From assembly GCA_017510065.1 (NCBI GenBank), contig JAFWOB010000165.1, forward strand, positions 1 to 51,422: 51,422 nt of DNA, in the 5' to 3' direction. The notes beneath the pieces are model-generated. The model had not been told where the DNA came from and ran no database searches. It saw only the letters and a list, made by a program, of their open reading frames with translations. The first letter of the stretch is position 1. Each line of letters begins with the position of its first letter. Position numbers and translations under genes: made by a program. Below are positions 44,205 through 51,422 of this stretch, piece after piece. This DNA comes from Parasporobacterium sp. Lineage in GTDB: Bacteria; Bacillota; Clostridia; Lachnospirales; Lachnospiraceae.

Positions 44205-45098
44205 TCATGATGGTGCTCTTTCATCCCCCAGGAAGAACACAGCCACTGTGCCTGGTCCACAGTGAGAAGCGATAATCGTACCGATATCACAGATTCGGAC
44301 ATCCTCTTCCTTCAGGTTTTTAAACCTTTCCAACACAGCTTCTTTTGTTTTTTGTGCTTCCTCCAGACAGTTGGAATTGCAGACAAAACACTTTCCCGCA
44401 TATGCACTGCCGTTCTGCGCATGCTTTTCCATCGTATCGATGGTGGTTTTCACCGCAGCTTTTTTGCCTCTTACCTTATCATATGCTATGATCTTACCAT
44501 CATAATCCAGGCGCATGATGGGACAGATACTTAAAATGGTAGCGATCATTGCTGCCGGTCCCGACATTCGCCCGCTGCGTCTGTAAAAGTCCAGTCTGGT
44601 GGAATAGAACTGATGGTGCACGTTATGACAGTTCGCCCTGACCCAGGCTTCGGTTTCTTCTATGGATTTTCCTGCATCCCTCATATCCGCCGCATAATCC
44701 ACGAGCAGTCCGTATCCGGAGGAGCTGCAGTACGAATCGATCACGACCAGCTTTCTATCCGGGTATTTTTTCCGTATCGTTTCCGCCGCCCGTTCCGCAT
44801 TATAATAAGACAGCGTCATACCGGTCCCAAATGCAATATGAAGCACATCACCTTTCTGAATCTGCTCCTCAAAGAACGACTCATAGGTAAACTCATTCAG
44901 CTGGGAGGTTGTGGGCATCGCCCCTTCCTCCAGGGCTTTGTAAAAGTTCGGAAGAGCTTGCGGGTCCCGGAGCATGTCATCCGTAAATTCCTCGCCGTTA
45001 ATATTATAAGAATAAAAAAGCACCGGAATATTTCTTCCGTTGATATAAGAATATGGCATATCCACCGTTGATTCACATGACAAGATATATGGCTCCAT
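44205..45098 (-). CDS. DegV family fatty-acid-binding protein
   Basis: A 297-residue DegV/FakB fold protein. ILSCESTVDMPYSYI and PTTSQLNEFTYESFF are the fatty-acid site regions, IAFGTGMTLSYYNAE the second loop, and RSGRMSGPAAMIATILSICPI the C-terminal domain landmark. Family members bind a fatty acid and in FakB present it to a kinase. I start at 45098, following AGGAGGGGG; the frame upstream of this is not supported. The 412-bp gap to the next gene holds only a possible small ORF. Confidence 0.9.
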   Translation of the reverse strand: MEPYILSCESTVDMPYSYINGRNIPVLFYSYNINGEEFTDDMLRDPQALPNFYKALEEGAMPTTSQLNEFTYESFFEEQIQKGDVLHIAFGTGMTLSYYNAERAAETIRKKYPDRKLVVIDSYCSSSGYGLLVDYAADMRDAGKSIEETEAWVRANCHNVHHQFYSTRLDFYRRSGRMSGPAAMIATILSICPIMRLDYDGKIIAYDKVRGKKAAVKTTIDTMEKHAQNGSAYAGKCFVCNSNCLEEAQKTKEAVLERFKNLKEEDVRICDIGTIIASHCGPGTVAVFFLGDERAPS

Positions 45099-45347
45099 CA
45101 GATCCCCCTCCTGTTTTCTCAGACCCGTAATACTGTAAACGAAGTTATTTGCACAACCGGGACTGTCATTCAATTTATTTTTACAAAAACTTCTCCGAAG
45201 TGTCAAGCTAATGCTGAAATCCCGGAAGACGTCCCTTTGTAACAGATCAGTTGCTGCATTTTTCATGCAATTATGTTGCCGGATAATGGAACTTGAACAG
45301 TAACCCAGTCAAAAGCGATAACACAGATTACGTCAGGATCCAGATAT

Positions 45348-45458
45348 CTATTTGCTCCCAAGGCTGCCTGGTTTGTGGACCCATTCTTTATCCGTATCTT
45401 CCCTGATGAAAGACCGGATGATCGTGCCGCATGCAAGGCAGAGATATGGACAATTCAT
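45348..45458 (-). CDS. Possible 36-residue Cys-containing small protein
   Basis: A short frame starting MNCPYLCLACGTIIRSFI with GGAGG 8 bases upstream of the ATG. The CPYLCLAC start could be a small metal-binding motif. No homologue comes to mind, and the frame could equally be the remains of a longer gene or chance; the rest of the 412-bp gap (45099-45510) shows nothing clear. Confidence 0.3.
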   Translation of the reverse strand: MNCPYLCLACGTIIRSFIREDTDKEWVHKPGSLGSK

Positions 45459-45510
45459 ACGATCTGCCTCCAAATCATTCTATCTCTAAATAACAACAAT
45501 CTAACCTGAT

Positions 45511-46089
45511 TCATTTCACATCCAGATCTTCTATCTTCAGCATGGCTTCCTTCAGGATCCCTTCCACATCTGCCCCTGCGATATCCAGTCCTTCTGCCTT
45601 GATCTGTATCACATCCGGTATTCCATAGAAAGCCTGTGCCAGTGCTTTTACGTATCCGAACCCGTATTCATCCGAATAGATCATGCCGCCGGCAGTTGTT
45701 ACATAATATAACTTCTCTGCTTTGCATAATCCCTCAGGGATGCCTTCTTCTGTATAATGGAAGGTAATGCCGTTTATGTTTATCTGTTCAAAATACTGCT
45801 TTAAAGCCGCAGGAAAGGATAAATCCCAGAACGGGGCCGCGATCACGATCACGTCTGCAGCAGCGAATTCTCCGGCCAGAGAAAATACAGGAGAATAATA
45901 TTCCTGTTTGGCGATCAGAGTATCCCTTTGTTTTAAAAACGCTTCGTCAGTCTCCGGGAAGACGATATCGGAAAGCTTTATTTCGGTTATTTCACCGGAC
46001 ATTCCGGAAAGCAGGCAATCCGCCAGCCTTCGTGTTCTGGATTGTTCCCGCACACAGGCATTTATAAATAACACTTTCTTTGTATTCAT
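45511..46089 (-). CDS. Flavodoxin-fold NAD(P)H oxidoreductase
   Basis: A 192-residue NADPH-dependent FMN reductase or azoreductase family protein. LFINACVREQSRTRRLADCLL is the FMN-phosphate loop, APFWDLSFPAALKQYFEQI the second FMN region, and TTAGGMIY the third. I start at ATG 46089, where AAAGGA lies 8 bases upstream. The start is 5 bases after the stop of the small hypothetical gene, so they are coupled. Confidence 0.87.
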   Translation of the reverse strand: MNTKKVLFINACVREQSRTRRLADCLLSGMSGEITEIKLSDIVFPETDEAFLKQRDTLIAKQEYYSPVFSLAGEFAAADVIVIAAPFWDLSFPAALKQYFEQININGITFHYTEEGIPEGLCKAEKLYYVTTAGGMIYSDEYGFGYVKALAQAFYGIPDVIQIKAEGLDIAGADVEGILKEAMLKIEDLDVK

Positions 46090-46094
46090 AAGAA

Positions 46095-46427
46095 TCATTC
46101 CTTTCCGACGCAGTCATGGCTGTTCAGCTGCTGAAGCAGCCACGCTTTTGCCTGCTCCAGGTTTTCTTCCGACAGGGCGAACGTTTTTTCTTCTGCCCCG
46201 AAGATCTCCTTCCCACTGTTCTGCGGCGGCAGCACATAGCAGCTTGCACAGAGTAACTTGCTGGAATTCCCGTCCTCGTCCTTCTCTTCTTTTGTCCACA
46301 CTTTATAGTGGAAGGTGTGGACGGTAAGCGCACCGAACCGCGGCCCCGTTCCTGCGCTTCCGCTGAAATATCTTGCTCCGTTCAGTTTTTTCACCCATCC
46401 GTATGACGGGAAATCCTTTAATTCCAT
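46095..46427 (-). CDS. Hypothetical protein
   Basis: A 110-residue soluble protein I do not recognise. Three Cys are present, two as CASCYVLPPQNSG; the N-terminus has GWVKKLNGARYFSGS; the C-terminal third (about 80-110) looks helical, with SEENLEQAKAWLLQQL. AGGATAAAGGT precedes the ATG. It lies 5 bases upstream of the flavodoxin-fold gene and is probably its co-transcribed partner. Confidence 0.72.
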   Translation of the reverse strand: MELKDFPSYGWVKKLNGARYFSGSAGTGPRFGALTVHTFHYKVWTKEEKDEDGNSSKLLCASCYVLPPQNSGKEIFGAEEKTFALSEENLEQAKAWLLQQLNSHDCVGKE

Positions 46428-46483
46428 ACCTTTATCCTGCCTTTGCTCTAGTATTCCTATGATGATTATAACGGTTCTCTGAA

Positions 46484-46652
46484 ATAATAACAGTGAAAAT
46501 CAACATCGTGTACCCAGCTTCTATACTGAAGTAATGCTGATCAGCCACAAAAAGTAAGAAAGTCCCGAACAGGTCCCCAGGTAAGAAAAATTGCAAGAAT
46601 GGTACCTCTAACAACATGAAACAGAAGATCTCTGAAAAAAACAAGAGCAGCA
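46484..46652 (+). repeat. Diverged direct repeat, left copy
   Basis: This stretch aligns with 50679-50845 in the same orientation. Shared blocks include CCAGCTTCTATAC, CACAAAAA and ATGAAACAGAAGATC, with short indels between. It lies in a 388-bp gap (46428-46815) with no gene I can support; a minus-strand open frame across it is not intact in the other copy. The repeat may be the remains of a gene or mobile element. Confidence 0.7.
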
Positions 46653-46815
46653 CATCTACAGATGCCGAGTTTACTTTATAATATGAAATGGTTTTGATAT
46701 ACTTTGTTATATTCGTTCAGAGCAATCCAAATCGGATTCGATATATATTTTTCTGTTTATAGTATTGCCCTTGATACTTACTATTTCTTGCTTGCATAGA
46801 AAGGTACTGATTGAC

Positions 46816-48234
46816 ATGTTTCTTACGATGAATATCATTGAGAATATGCTTTCTGACTTTAAAAAAGATACCCGCATGTCAAATGCATCTGCGCATTTTT
46901 CCGGAGTGCAGATCGCTGAACATCAGGATACAGATTCTGCTAATATCTATGAAAAGGACGGTCATGTTGAAATCTGCCACGGTTCCGATATTATCTTCAT
47001 ATACGAAAAGGACATTTATTCGGTCGTTAATCGCATCATCAGCCAGATGCGGAATCTGGAGATCTGGGAAAAAGAACTGTTTCATCTGATCTTTCGCGGC
47101 GGTACCCTCCAGGATATGATAAACTATCTGCAAACACTGTACAGTAATGCAATGTTTATCTCTGATGAAACAGACAGAATCATAGCAAGAACAAATCATC
47201 CACTTGGCAGTGTGAATTCTGAATGGGATAACATTCTTACAATGGGGCATATGTCTTTCGCCTCAACGTCTCTGTTTCGTCGCTTTCGGGAAGCGAATAG
47301 ATCCGCTTATTATCGGGAAGGCAAATCAATACCGACCTTATTATCACCTCCGGGTATCGAATCAAGGGGTATCCAATATCGTATCCATTCGCCAATAGAT
47401 AATTCTGTTCTCGGACTGTTTGTTATTATTGAATGTGATATGCCCATCACCCTGGGACAACTGAATTTCAGTGAGATCATCTGCGATGCCATTGACGAAT
47501 GGGTAAATATGCACCAGCACGATCTTCCTTTCAAAACAGGTCAGGATCTATTCATACAATATATGGATCAATATGATACGATTGAAAACCATGATATTAT
47601 ATATCGGTTTATCACCAAATCAGATTCCACCTATATTATGAGTGTAATAGAAGGGGCTTCCAAGAATGATCTGAAGCATATTGAGCTTTATATCGACAGC
47701 ATTGAAATCGGGTGCAGTTATTTTTATTATCATGATGATATGGTGCTGATCTATTCGATGGAACACGGCTATGAACCTCTAAAAAGTCTGCAGGAATACA
47801 TTACTTATTACTACAATGTCCGGATTGGGACCAGCTATGAATTTGATAATTTGGAGCATCTGATCAATAATTACAGGCAAGCAAAATTGTCTTTGGCGTA
47901 TAGTACAAAACAAATCACCAGACTTGATTCAAAAATAGTTCTTGATTTCTTTGCTCATGAATCTGCAAAAGAGATTCTCGGAAACGGAATAATCCACCCG
48001 GCACTGTCTATACTTAAAAAATATGATAACAAACACATGACAGATTATTTTGAGACTTTATACATCTTTCTAAGGAAGGAACGTTCTCTTGTTGAAACCG
48101 CAAAAGAGCTTCATATACATCGGAATTCGATTATATATAGAATCGAAAAGATCCAGCAACTGATCGATCTGGATCTGGATGACCCTGATATCAGAGAGTA
48201 TCTGCTCATGTCGTATCGTTTCTGGAATAAGTGA
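46816..48234 (+). CDS. PucR/CdaR-type transcriptional regulator
   Basis: A 472-residue regulator. The N-terminal half is a purine-catabolism or GAF-like sensing region; the C-terminal PucR HTH_30 helix-turn-helix is near residues 425-465, with LVETAKELHIHRNSIIYRIEKI. I start at 46816, 9 bases after AAAGGT; the frame goes 17 codons further upstream. Its base composition is AT-rich compared with the rest of the window. It precedes a UroD-fold gene and an Nramp-like gene on the same strand and is likely their regulator. Confidence 0.85.
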   Translation: MFLTMNIIENMLSDFKKDTRMSNASAHFSGVQIAEHQDTDSANIYEKDGHVEICHGSDIIFIYEKDIYSVVNRIISQMRNLEIWEKELFHLIFRGGTLQDMINYLQTLYSNAMFISDETDRIIARTNHPLGSVNSEWDNILTMGHMSFASTSLFRRFREANRSAYYREGKSIPTLLSPPGIESRGIQYRIHSPIDNSVLGLFVIIECDMPITLGQLNFSEIICDAIDEWVNMHQHDLPFKTGQDLFIQYMDQYDTIENHDIIYRFITKSDSTYIMSVIEGASKNDLKHIELYIDSIEIGCSYFYYHDDMVLIYSMEHGYEPLKSLQEYITYYYNVRIGTSYEFDNLEHLINNYRQAKLSLAYSTKQITRLDSKIVLDFFAHESAKEILGNGIIHPALSILKKYDNKHMTDYFETLYIFLRKERSLVETAKELHIHRNSIIYRIEKIQQLIDLDLDDPDIREYLLMSYRFWNK

Positions 48235-48253
48235 TTTGTACGATTCGTACAAA
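48235..48253 (+). promoter_or_regulatory. Perfect 19-bp palindrome after pucR-type gene
   Basis: TTTGTACGA (48235-48243), one T, then TCGTACAAA (48245-48253), starting directly after the regulator stop. It is placed as a candidate operator for the downstream genes, upstream of a terminator hairpin. Confidence 0.6.
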
Positions 48254-48262
48254 AGAAAACAG

Positions 48263-48302
48263 CCATTTAAAGAACATTTGTATTCTTTAAATGGTTTTTT
48301 TT
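48263..48302 (+). terminator. Intrinsic terminator of the PucR-type gene
   Basis: A 12-bp perfect stem CCATTTAAAGAA (48263-48274) and TTCTTTAAATGG (48283-48294) with an 8-base loop, followed by eight T. It separates the regulator from the UroD-fold gene, which starts 43 bases later. Confidence 0.92.
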
Positions 48303-48345
48303 CATTCTGTTTTAATAAAATAATATTGAAAAAGGAGGATGTTTC

Positions 48346-49293
48346 ATGACGCCAAGAGAGAATGCTCTGATCGCCTATCATCATGGGATTCCAGAATGGG
48401 TTCCTTCCAGATCACTGGATATGAATATTGCCTTTCCAGCGCCGTTCATAGAACGTTATCAAGGGCGCGATACCGGGACTGATGGGTTTGGTGTTGAATG
48501 GAAATACGAAGAATCAACAAAAGCCCCTATGACGACCTCGAATCATTTGCTTAACGATATAGCAGAATGGAAGAATAAGGTCATATTCCCGGACCTGGAC
48601 CAGATTGACTGGGAAGAACAGGCAAAAAAAGATACTGCTCACTTTCAGAAAGACCGGCTGAATATGGTCATGAGCATCAACGGGCCATTTGAAAGAATGC
48701 ATGCATGCCTTGGCATGATCGACACACTTTGTGCATTGATTGAAGACGAGGAAGAATGCCTGGAATTTGCAAAAGCAGTTGCAGATCATAAGATCCGGTT
48801 GGTTGAAAAAGTTGGCCGTTATTATAATGCGGATGTTTTTGATATGCATGATGATTATGGCATGAACGACAAAATGTTCATGTCTCTTGATACCTGGCGA
48901 ACGATTTTTAAACCTCAACTGAAACGGGTTGTAGATGCCGTTCATGAAAACGGCATGCTTTATGAGCACCACAGCTGCGGATATATCGAACCCATTGTTC
49001 CGGATCTCATTGAAATCGGTGTGGATGCGCTGGATGTCTGGCAGGTCTGCAACACTAATATGCGTTCTCTCAAAGACCAATATCAACACCAGCTCACATT
49101 CTGCGGCGGTTTCGACAACCAGGGAGTATTCGACAAACTCGGTGTAACTTTTGAAGAATGCTACGAAGAAACAAAACGCGCTGTTGAGTTAATGGCGCCG
49201 GGAGGCAGTTACATCGCTTTTACGGTTACGGTTTCGAACGATTTTCAGCCGGCATTTCAAAAAGCGATGATGGATATGCGAAATAAAAAATAG
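48346..49293 (+). CDS. UroD-fold (methyltransferase-like) protein
   Basis: A 315-residue TIM barrel of the uroporphyrinogen decarboxylase superfamily. It is not heme-pathway UroD: it has HHSCG (H209, C211) and FCGG (C253), the kind of zinc ligand set seen in MtaA/MtbA-type methyltransferases acting on corrinoid or thiol acceptors. The usual C-terminal third Cys site is replaced by FTVTVSNDF, so zinc binding would use H209, C211 and maybe C253. No corrinoid protein is encoded nearby. AAGGAGG precedes the ATG. The next gene starts 16 bases after its stop, so they form a two-gene unit. Substrate unknown. Confidence 0.82.
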   Translation: MTPRENALIAYHHGIPEWVPSRSLDMNIAFPAPFIERYQGRDTGTDGFGVEWKYEESTKAPMTTSNHLLNDIAEWKNKVIFPDLDQIDWEEQAKKDTAHFQKDRLNMVMSINGPFERMHACLGMIDTLCALIEDEEECLEFAKAVADHKIRLVEKVGRYYNADVFDMHDDYGMNDKMFMSLDTWRTIFKPQLKRVVDAVHENGMLYEHHSCGYIEPIVPDLIEIGVDALDVWQVCNTNMRSLKDQYQHQLTFCGGFDNQGVFDKLGVTFEECYEETKRAVELMAPGGSYIAFTVTVSNDFQPAFQKAMMDMRNKK

Positions 49294-49308
49294 TAACGGG
49301 GGGATAAT

Positions 49309-50538
49309 ATGGAAAAGAACAAGGAAAACAATCTACTTTATATTCTTAAATCATTTGGTCCGAGTTTTATCTTGACAGCAACTTATATCGGGGCTGGATC
49401 CGTTGTTACATCCAGTACTGCCGGAGCCTTATTTGGGTATAAACTGCTCTGGTGGATTGCTATCTTATCTGCAATTAACGGAATCTGGCAATATAGTATC
49501 AATAAGTTCACAATACAGACCGGCAAACCGATGATGACCGCCATTCGGGAAAGATATCCGAAACTGCTCGCAGTCATTGGCGGTATCCTGGGTTTAATTA
49601 CAATTGTCGTGTTCGGAATAGGTAATTTCATGGCTTCCGGAATGGCTTTGAATATTATTTTCCCGGGACTGGCGATCAAAACCGGCGGAATCATTGCAAC
49701 CATATTTTGTATCCTGGTGATCATCCTGAAAGGATTCTATAAAAAAATAGAAAAAGGTATGATGGCCTGTATCGCTCTTATGGTCGTCTTCTTTATCGTA
49801 GTTTATATCATTATTGGCGGTTCGCCTGCAGGAGAAACCGTTTCCGGTTTAGTACCTTCTATGCCGGCTGGAAGCCAGGCAGTCATGCTTTCGCTCCTCG
49901 GTACTACGGTATCTTTTGGTCCAATGATCTATGGAAGTACATTTGTAAGAGAAAAAGGCTGGCAGGAAAAGGATATAGAGAAAAAGGGGCTTTTAGCAGA
50001 TGCACTTGCTGGACCGATCGCTTATTTTATAATCATTGGCATCATTCTTTGTGTCGGCGCTGCGTTATTTGCAGGAAATCCTCCCACTTCAGGCCTTGCG
50101 ATTGCAAACGGATTGGTTGAAGCATTAAACGGAAGTGCAGCAATTCGAGTAATATTCGGAATTGCATTCCTCGGAGCAACAATCTCCAGCTTGATTGGAG
50201 CACCCACATGGGGCGTAGGCATTTTCTACCAGGGCATCGGCAAAGAATCCTCCATGGATACATGGGTTCCAAAGATTATTATGATAGCAGCAATGGTATT
50301 TGCCAGTATCATGGGCCTGACAGTCGGCGGCATTCCCACGCAGATCCTGATGATCGCACAGTGGTCAGGTATCATCACGACTCCGCTCCTTGGTGTGTTG
50401 GCAATTATGGCATTACGTGACAAAAAGCTCAGAGAATCACGAAAACTGACTTCGATTCCAACATGGATCATTTTGATCTTACTTTGGGCGCTATTAATGT
50501 ATGTTGCAATTAATAATCTTATCGGATTAATTGGATAA
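49309..50538 (+). CDS. Nramp-fold transporter lacking metal-site motifs
   Basis: A 409-residue membrane protein with about 11 helices and clear Nramp-family layout. In helix 1, canonical AYIDPGN is replaced by TYIGAGS (residues 25-31), so the metal-binding Asp and Asn are gone. In helix 6, the canonical GATVMPHN is replaced by GTTVSFGP, removing the Met. It should not carry transition metals like Mn(II) or Fe(II) by the usual site; an organic or other substrate is possible. GGGGGATA precedes the ATG. It shares a transcript with the UroD-fold gene and is closed by a terminator. Confidence 0.88.
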   Translation: MEKNKENNLLYILKSFGPSFILTATYIGAGSVVTSSTAGALFGYKLLWWIAILSAINGIWQYSINKFTIQTGKPMMTAIRERYPKLLAVIGGILGLITIVVFGIGNFMASGMALNIIFPGLAIKTGGIIATIFCILVIILKGFYKKIEKGMMACIALMVVFFIVVYIIIGGSPAGETVSGLVPSMPAGSQAVMLSLLGTTVSFGPMIYGSTFVREKGWQEKDIEKKGLLADALAGPIAYFIIIGIILCVGAALFAGNPPTSGLAIANGLVEALNGSAAIRVIFGIAFLGATISSLIGAPTWGVGIFYQGIGKESSMDTWVPKIIMIAAMVFASIMGLTVGGIPTQILMIAQWSGIITTPLLGVLAIMALRDKKLRESRKLTSIPTWIILILLWALLMYVAINNLIGLIG

Positions 50539-50592
50539 TACTCTTTATTAATAACCCTCCCTTGTAAAACGAGCCCAGATGCTTAATTTGCA

Positions 50593-50636
50593 AACGATAA
50601 AAAGTGCCACATATGTGGTGCTTTTTATCGTTTTAA
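50593..50636 (+). terminator. Intrinsic terminator of the UroD-Nramp unit
   Basis: AACGATAAAAAG (50593-50604) pairs with CTTTTTATCGTT (50621-50632); the inner part closes with CCAC and GTGG around ATAT. A TTAATTT tail follows. Confidence 0.85.
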
Positions 50637-50678
50637 TTTCACATATTGTTCCTCATACCTATTATCTTTTTATAAAAT

Positions 50679-50845
50679 AAAGAACAGTGAATCATACCGT
50701 CTCGCATCCAGCTTCTATACCGAAGCTGCGCTCATCTGTCACAAAAAAGCAAGAAGATGCAGAACAGATCTTCCGGCCGGAATATGCTGTAGGAAGGTTC
50801 CTTCAATAATATGAAACAGAAGATCCCCGAAAAGCAAAAGCAGCA
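50679..50845 (+). repeat. Diverged direct repeat, right copy
   Basis: The second copy of the repeat at 46484-46652. The two bracket the regulator, UroD-fold and Nramp-like genes. The full gap 50539-51029 holds the terminator at 50593, this repeat, and a short AGCAGCA/TGCTGCT hairpin (50839-50865), with no gene I can support. Confidence 0.7.
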
Positions 50846-51029
50846 CCACGCCGGATGCTGCTCTTGCTCTAAAGAGGGGTTGCTTTATGCTTTCTATATG
50901 ACAGGCCCAGATATATGAGCCTTTGTTTTATGATTATCTTACTCACTGATTCTGAAAAAACTGTATCCGGCGGATGTTTTTTCTGTGAAAAGCCATGACC
51001 AACAGTATCCTTACTGCTTCCTGTAAGGA

Positions 51030-51356
51030 TCAGAACCAGGAGCCGTTATATTTCTTCTGCGCCTTTCGCATGACGGCGATCCCGAGCAGAAATCCCAAAC
51101 CTAATGCCACAAGTGACAGGAGTGTCCGGAACAGCAGGTTAATGATCCCTGCAAAGCATATCCCGGTCCCGATCATGATCAGCCCGATGCCTATCAAGGC
51201 GCAGTAGGCCGGGATATCGTCCGGTTTGACTCTCTGATAATGATACTCATGCAGTAAGGAGACCTTCCGTTTCTTCCATATCAGCAGGCCCAGTACGATG
51301 CAGAGGATCCCCACAGCCATCTCCAGGGCAACACCAATGATAAGTCCCGTTTCCAT
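51030..51356 (-). CDS. DUF3784 domain membrane protein
   Basis: A 108-residue protein with three hydrophobic helices (about 5-27, 50-70 and 77-95) and the family landmark YHYQRVKPDDIPAYCALIGIG. A basic patch, WKKRKVSLLHEYH, lies after helix 1. The family is small, common in Clostridia, and of unknown function. It starts one base after the stop of a partial gene upstream, so both are probably in one operon of small membrane proteins. Confidence 0.85.
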   Translation of the reverse strand: METGLIIGVALEMAVGILCIVLGLLIWKKRKVSLLHEYHYQRVKPDDIPAYCALIGIGLIMIGTGICFAGIINLLFRTLLSLVALGLGFLLGIAVMRKAQKKYNGSWF

Positions 51357-51357
51357 T

Positions 51358-51422
51358 TCAGTATAATTTCCTGACTATTTTCCGGCTCAGGTATATGCAC
51401 ACGACAAAGCCGATCACCAGTA
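51358..51422 (-). CDS. C-terminal end of a membrane protein, truncated by window
   Basis: The last about 20 codons of a gene that runs off the right edge, ending in LVIGFVVCIYLSRKIVRKLY before the stop at 51358. It shows a hydrophobic helix and a basic tail. Too short for a family call; its stop lies one base before the DUF3784 start. Confidence 0.6.
   Translation of the reverse strand, partial: LVIGFVVCIYLSRKIVRKLY

Noticed and set aside
45099-45266. N-terminal extension of the DegV protein
   Set aside because: AGGAGGGGG directly before the ATG at 45098 and the start of the DegV fold there mark the true start.
46432-46653. 73-codon minus-strand hydrophobic protein
   Set aside because: It overlaps the left direct repeat; the equivalent frame in the right copy has stops, so it is not a conserved gene.
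50838-50870. Terminator at AGCAGCA/TGCTGCT
   Set aside because: A hairpin is possible but no T-run follows and no gene ends nearby; the UroD-Nramp unit already has a terminator at 50593.

Overview
The window looks like chromosome of an anaerobic, low-to-mid G+C Firmicute, most likely a gut Lachnospiraceae or related Clostridia. The evidence is a trimeric NADH-linked [FeFe] hydrogenase, butyrate kinase, a fused FeoA-FeoB, GH94, GH78 and GH3 sugar-release genes, AraC-type sugar regulators and strong AGGAGG ribosome sites. I see no rRNA, tRNA, prophage or CRISPR array.

Layout: 0.1-3.3 kb, iron uptake (feoAB plus a Cys-rich partner peptide) and a sugar acetyltransferase. 3.4-6.5 kb, an AGE-family sugar isomerase, a 240-bp IS21-type miniature element, free methionine-R-sulfoxide reductase and a Gfo/Idh/MocA dehydrogenase. 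6.6-10.9 kb, a hydrogenase operon (hydC-hydB-hydA) behind a clear promoter with a palindromic operator. 10.9-11.3 kb, an intergenic array of alternating inverted 9-mers. 11.3-15.4 kb, a metal or metal-chelate ABC importer, a methyltransferase and a His-rich CsoR-type sensor. 15.4-16.6 kb, a TIM-barrel sugar isomerase followed by a 42-bp tandem array encoding seven copies of a 14-residue IPDYP peptide.

16.6-28.3 kb reads as one long minus-strand operon for glycan use: binding protein, ATPase, two permeases, GH3, beta-phosphoglucomutase, a frameshifted MBL hydrolase, GH78 rhamnosidase and an esterase. An AraC regulator and a divergent AraC-GH39 fusion gene (also frameshifted) lie upstream. 32.3-46.4 kb is mixed housekeeping and catabolism: aspartate kinase, DUF1638, acyl-ACP thioesterase, a MerR-like protein, nitroreductase, GH94 phosphorylase, NAD(P)HX epimerase, an anion symporter, butyrate kinase, a ZIP transporter, DUF2971, DegV and a flavodoxin-fold reductase.

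46.5-50.9 kb is an AT-rich island holding a PucR-type regulator, a UroD-fold methyltransferase-like protein and an Nramp-fold transporter that has lost the metal-binding motifs. It is bracketed by two diverged direct repeats. The window ends in small membrane proteins (DUF3784). The strongest candidates for something undescribed are the IPDYP repeat peptide, the PucR/UroD/Nramp-like cassette with its flanking repeats, and the TTTCTAAAA array between the hydrogenase and metal-uptake operons. Two single-base homopolymer losses break otherwise intact genes and may be assembly errors.
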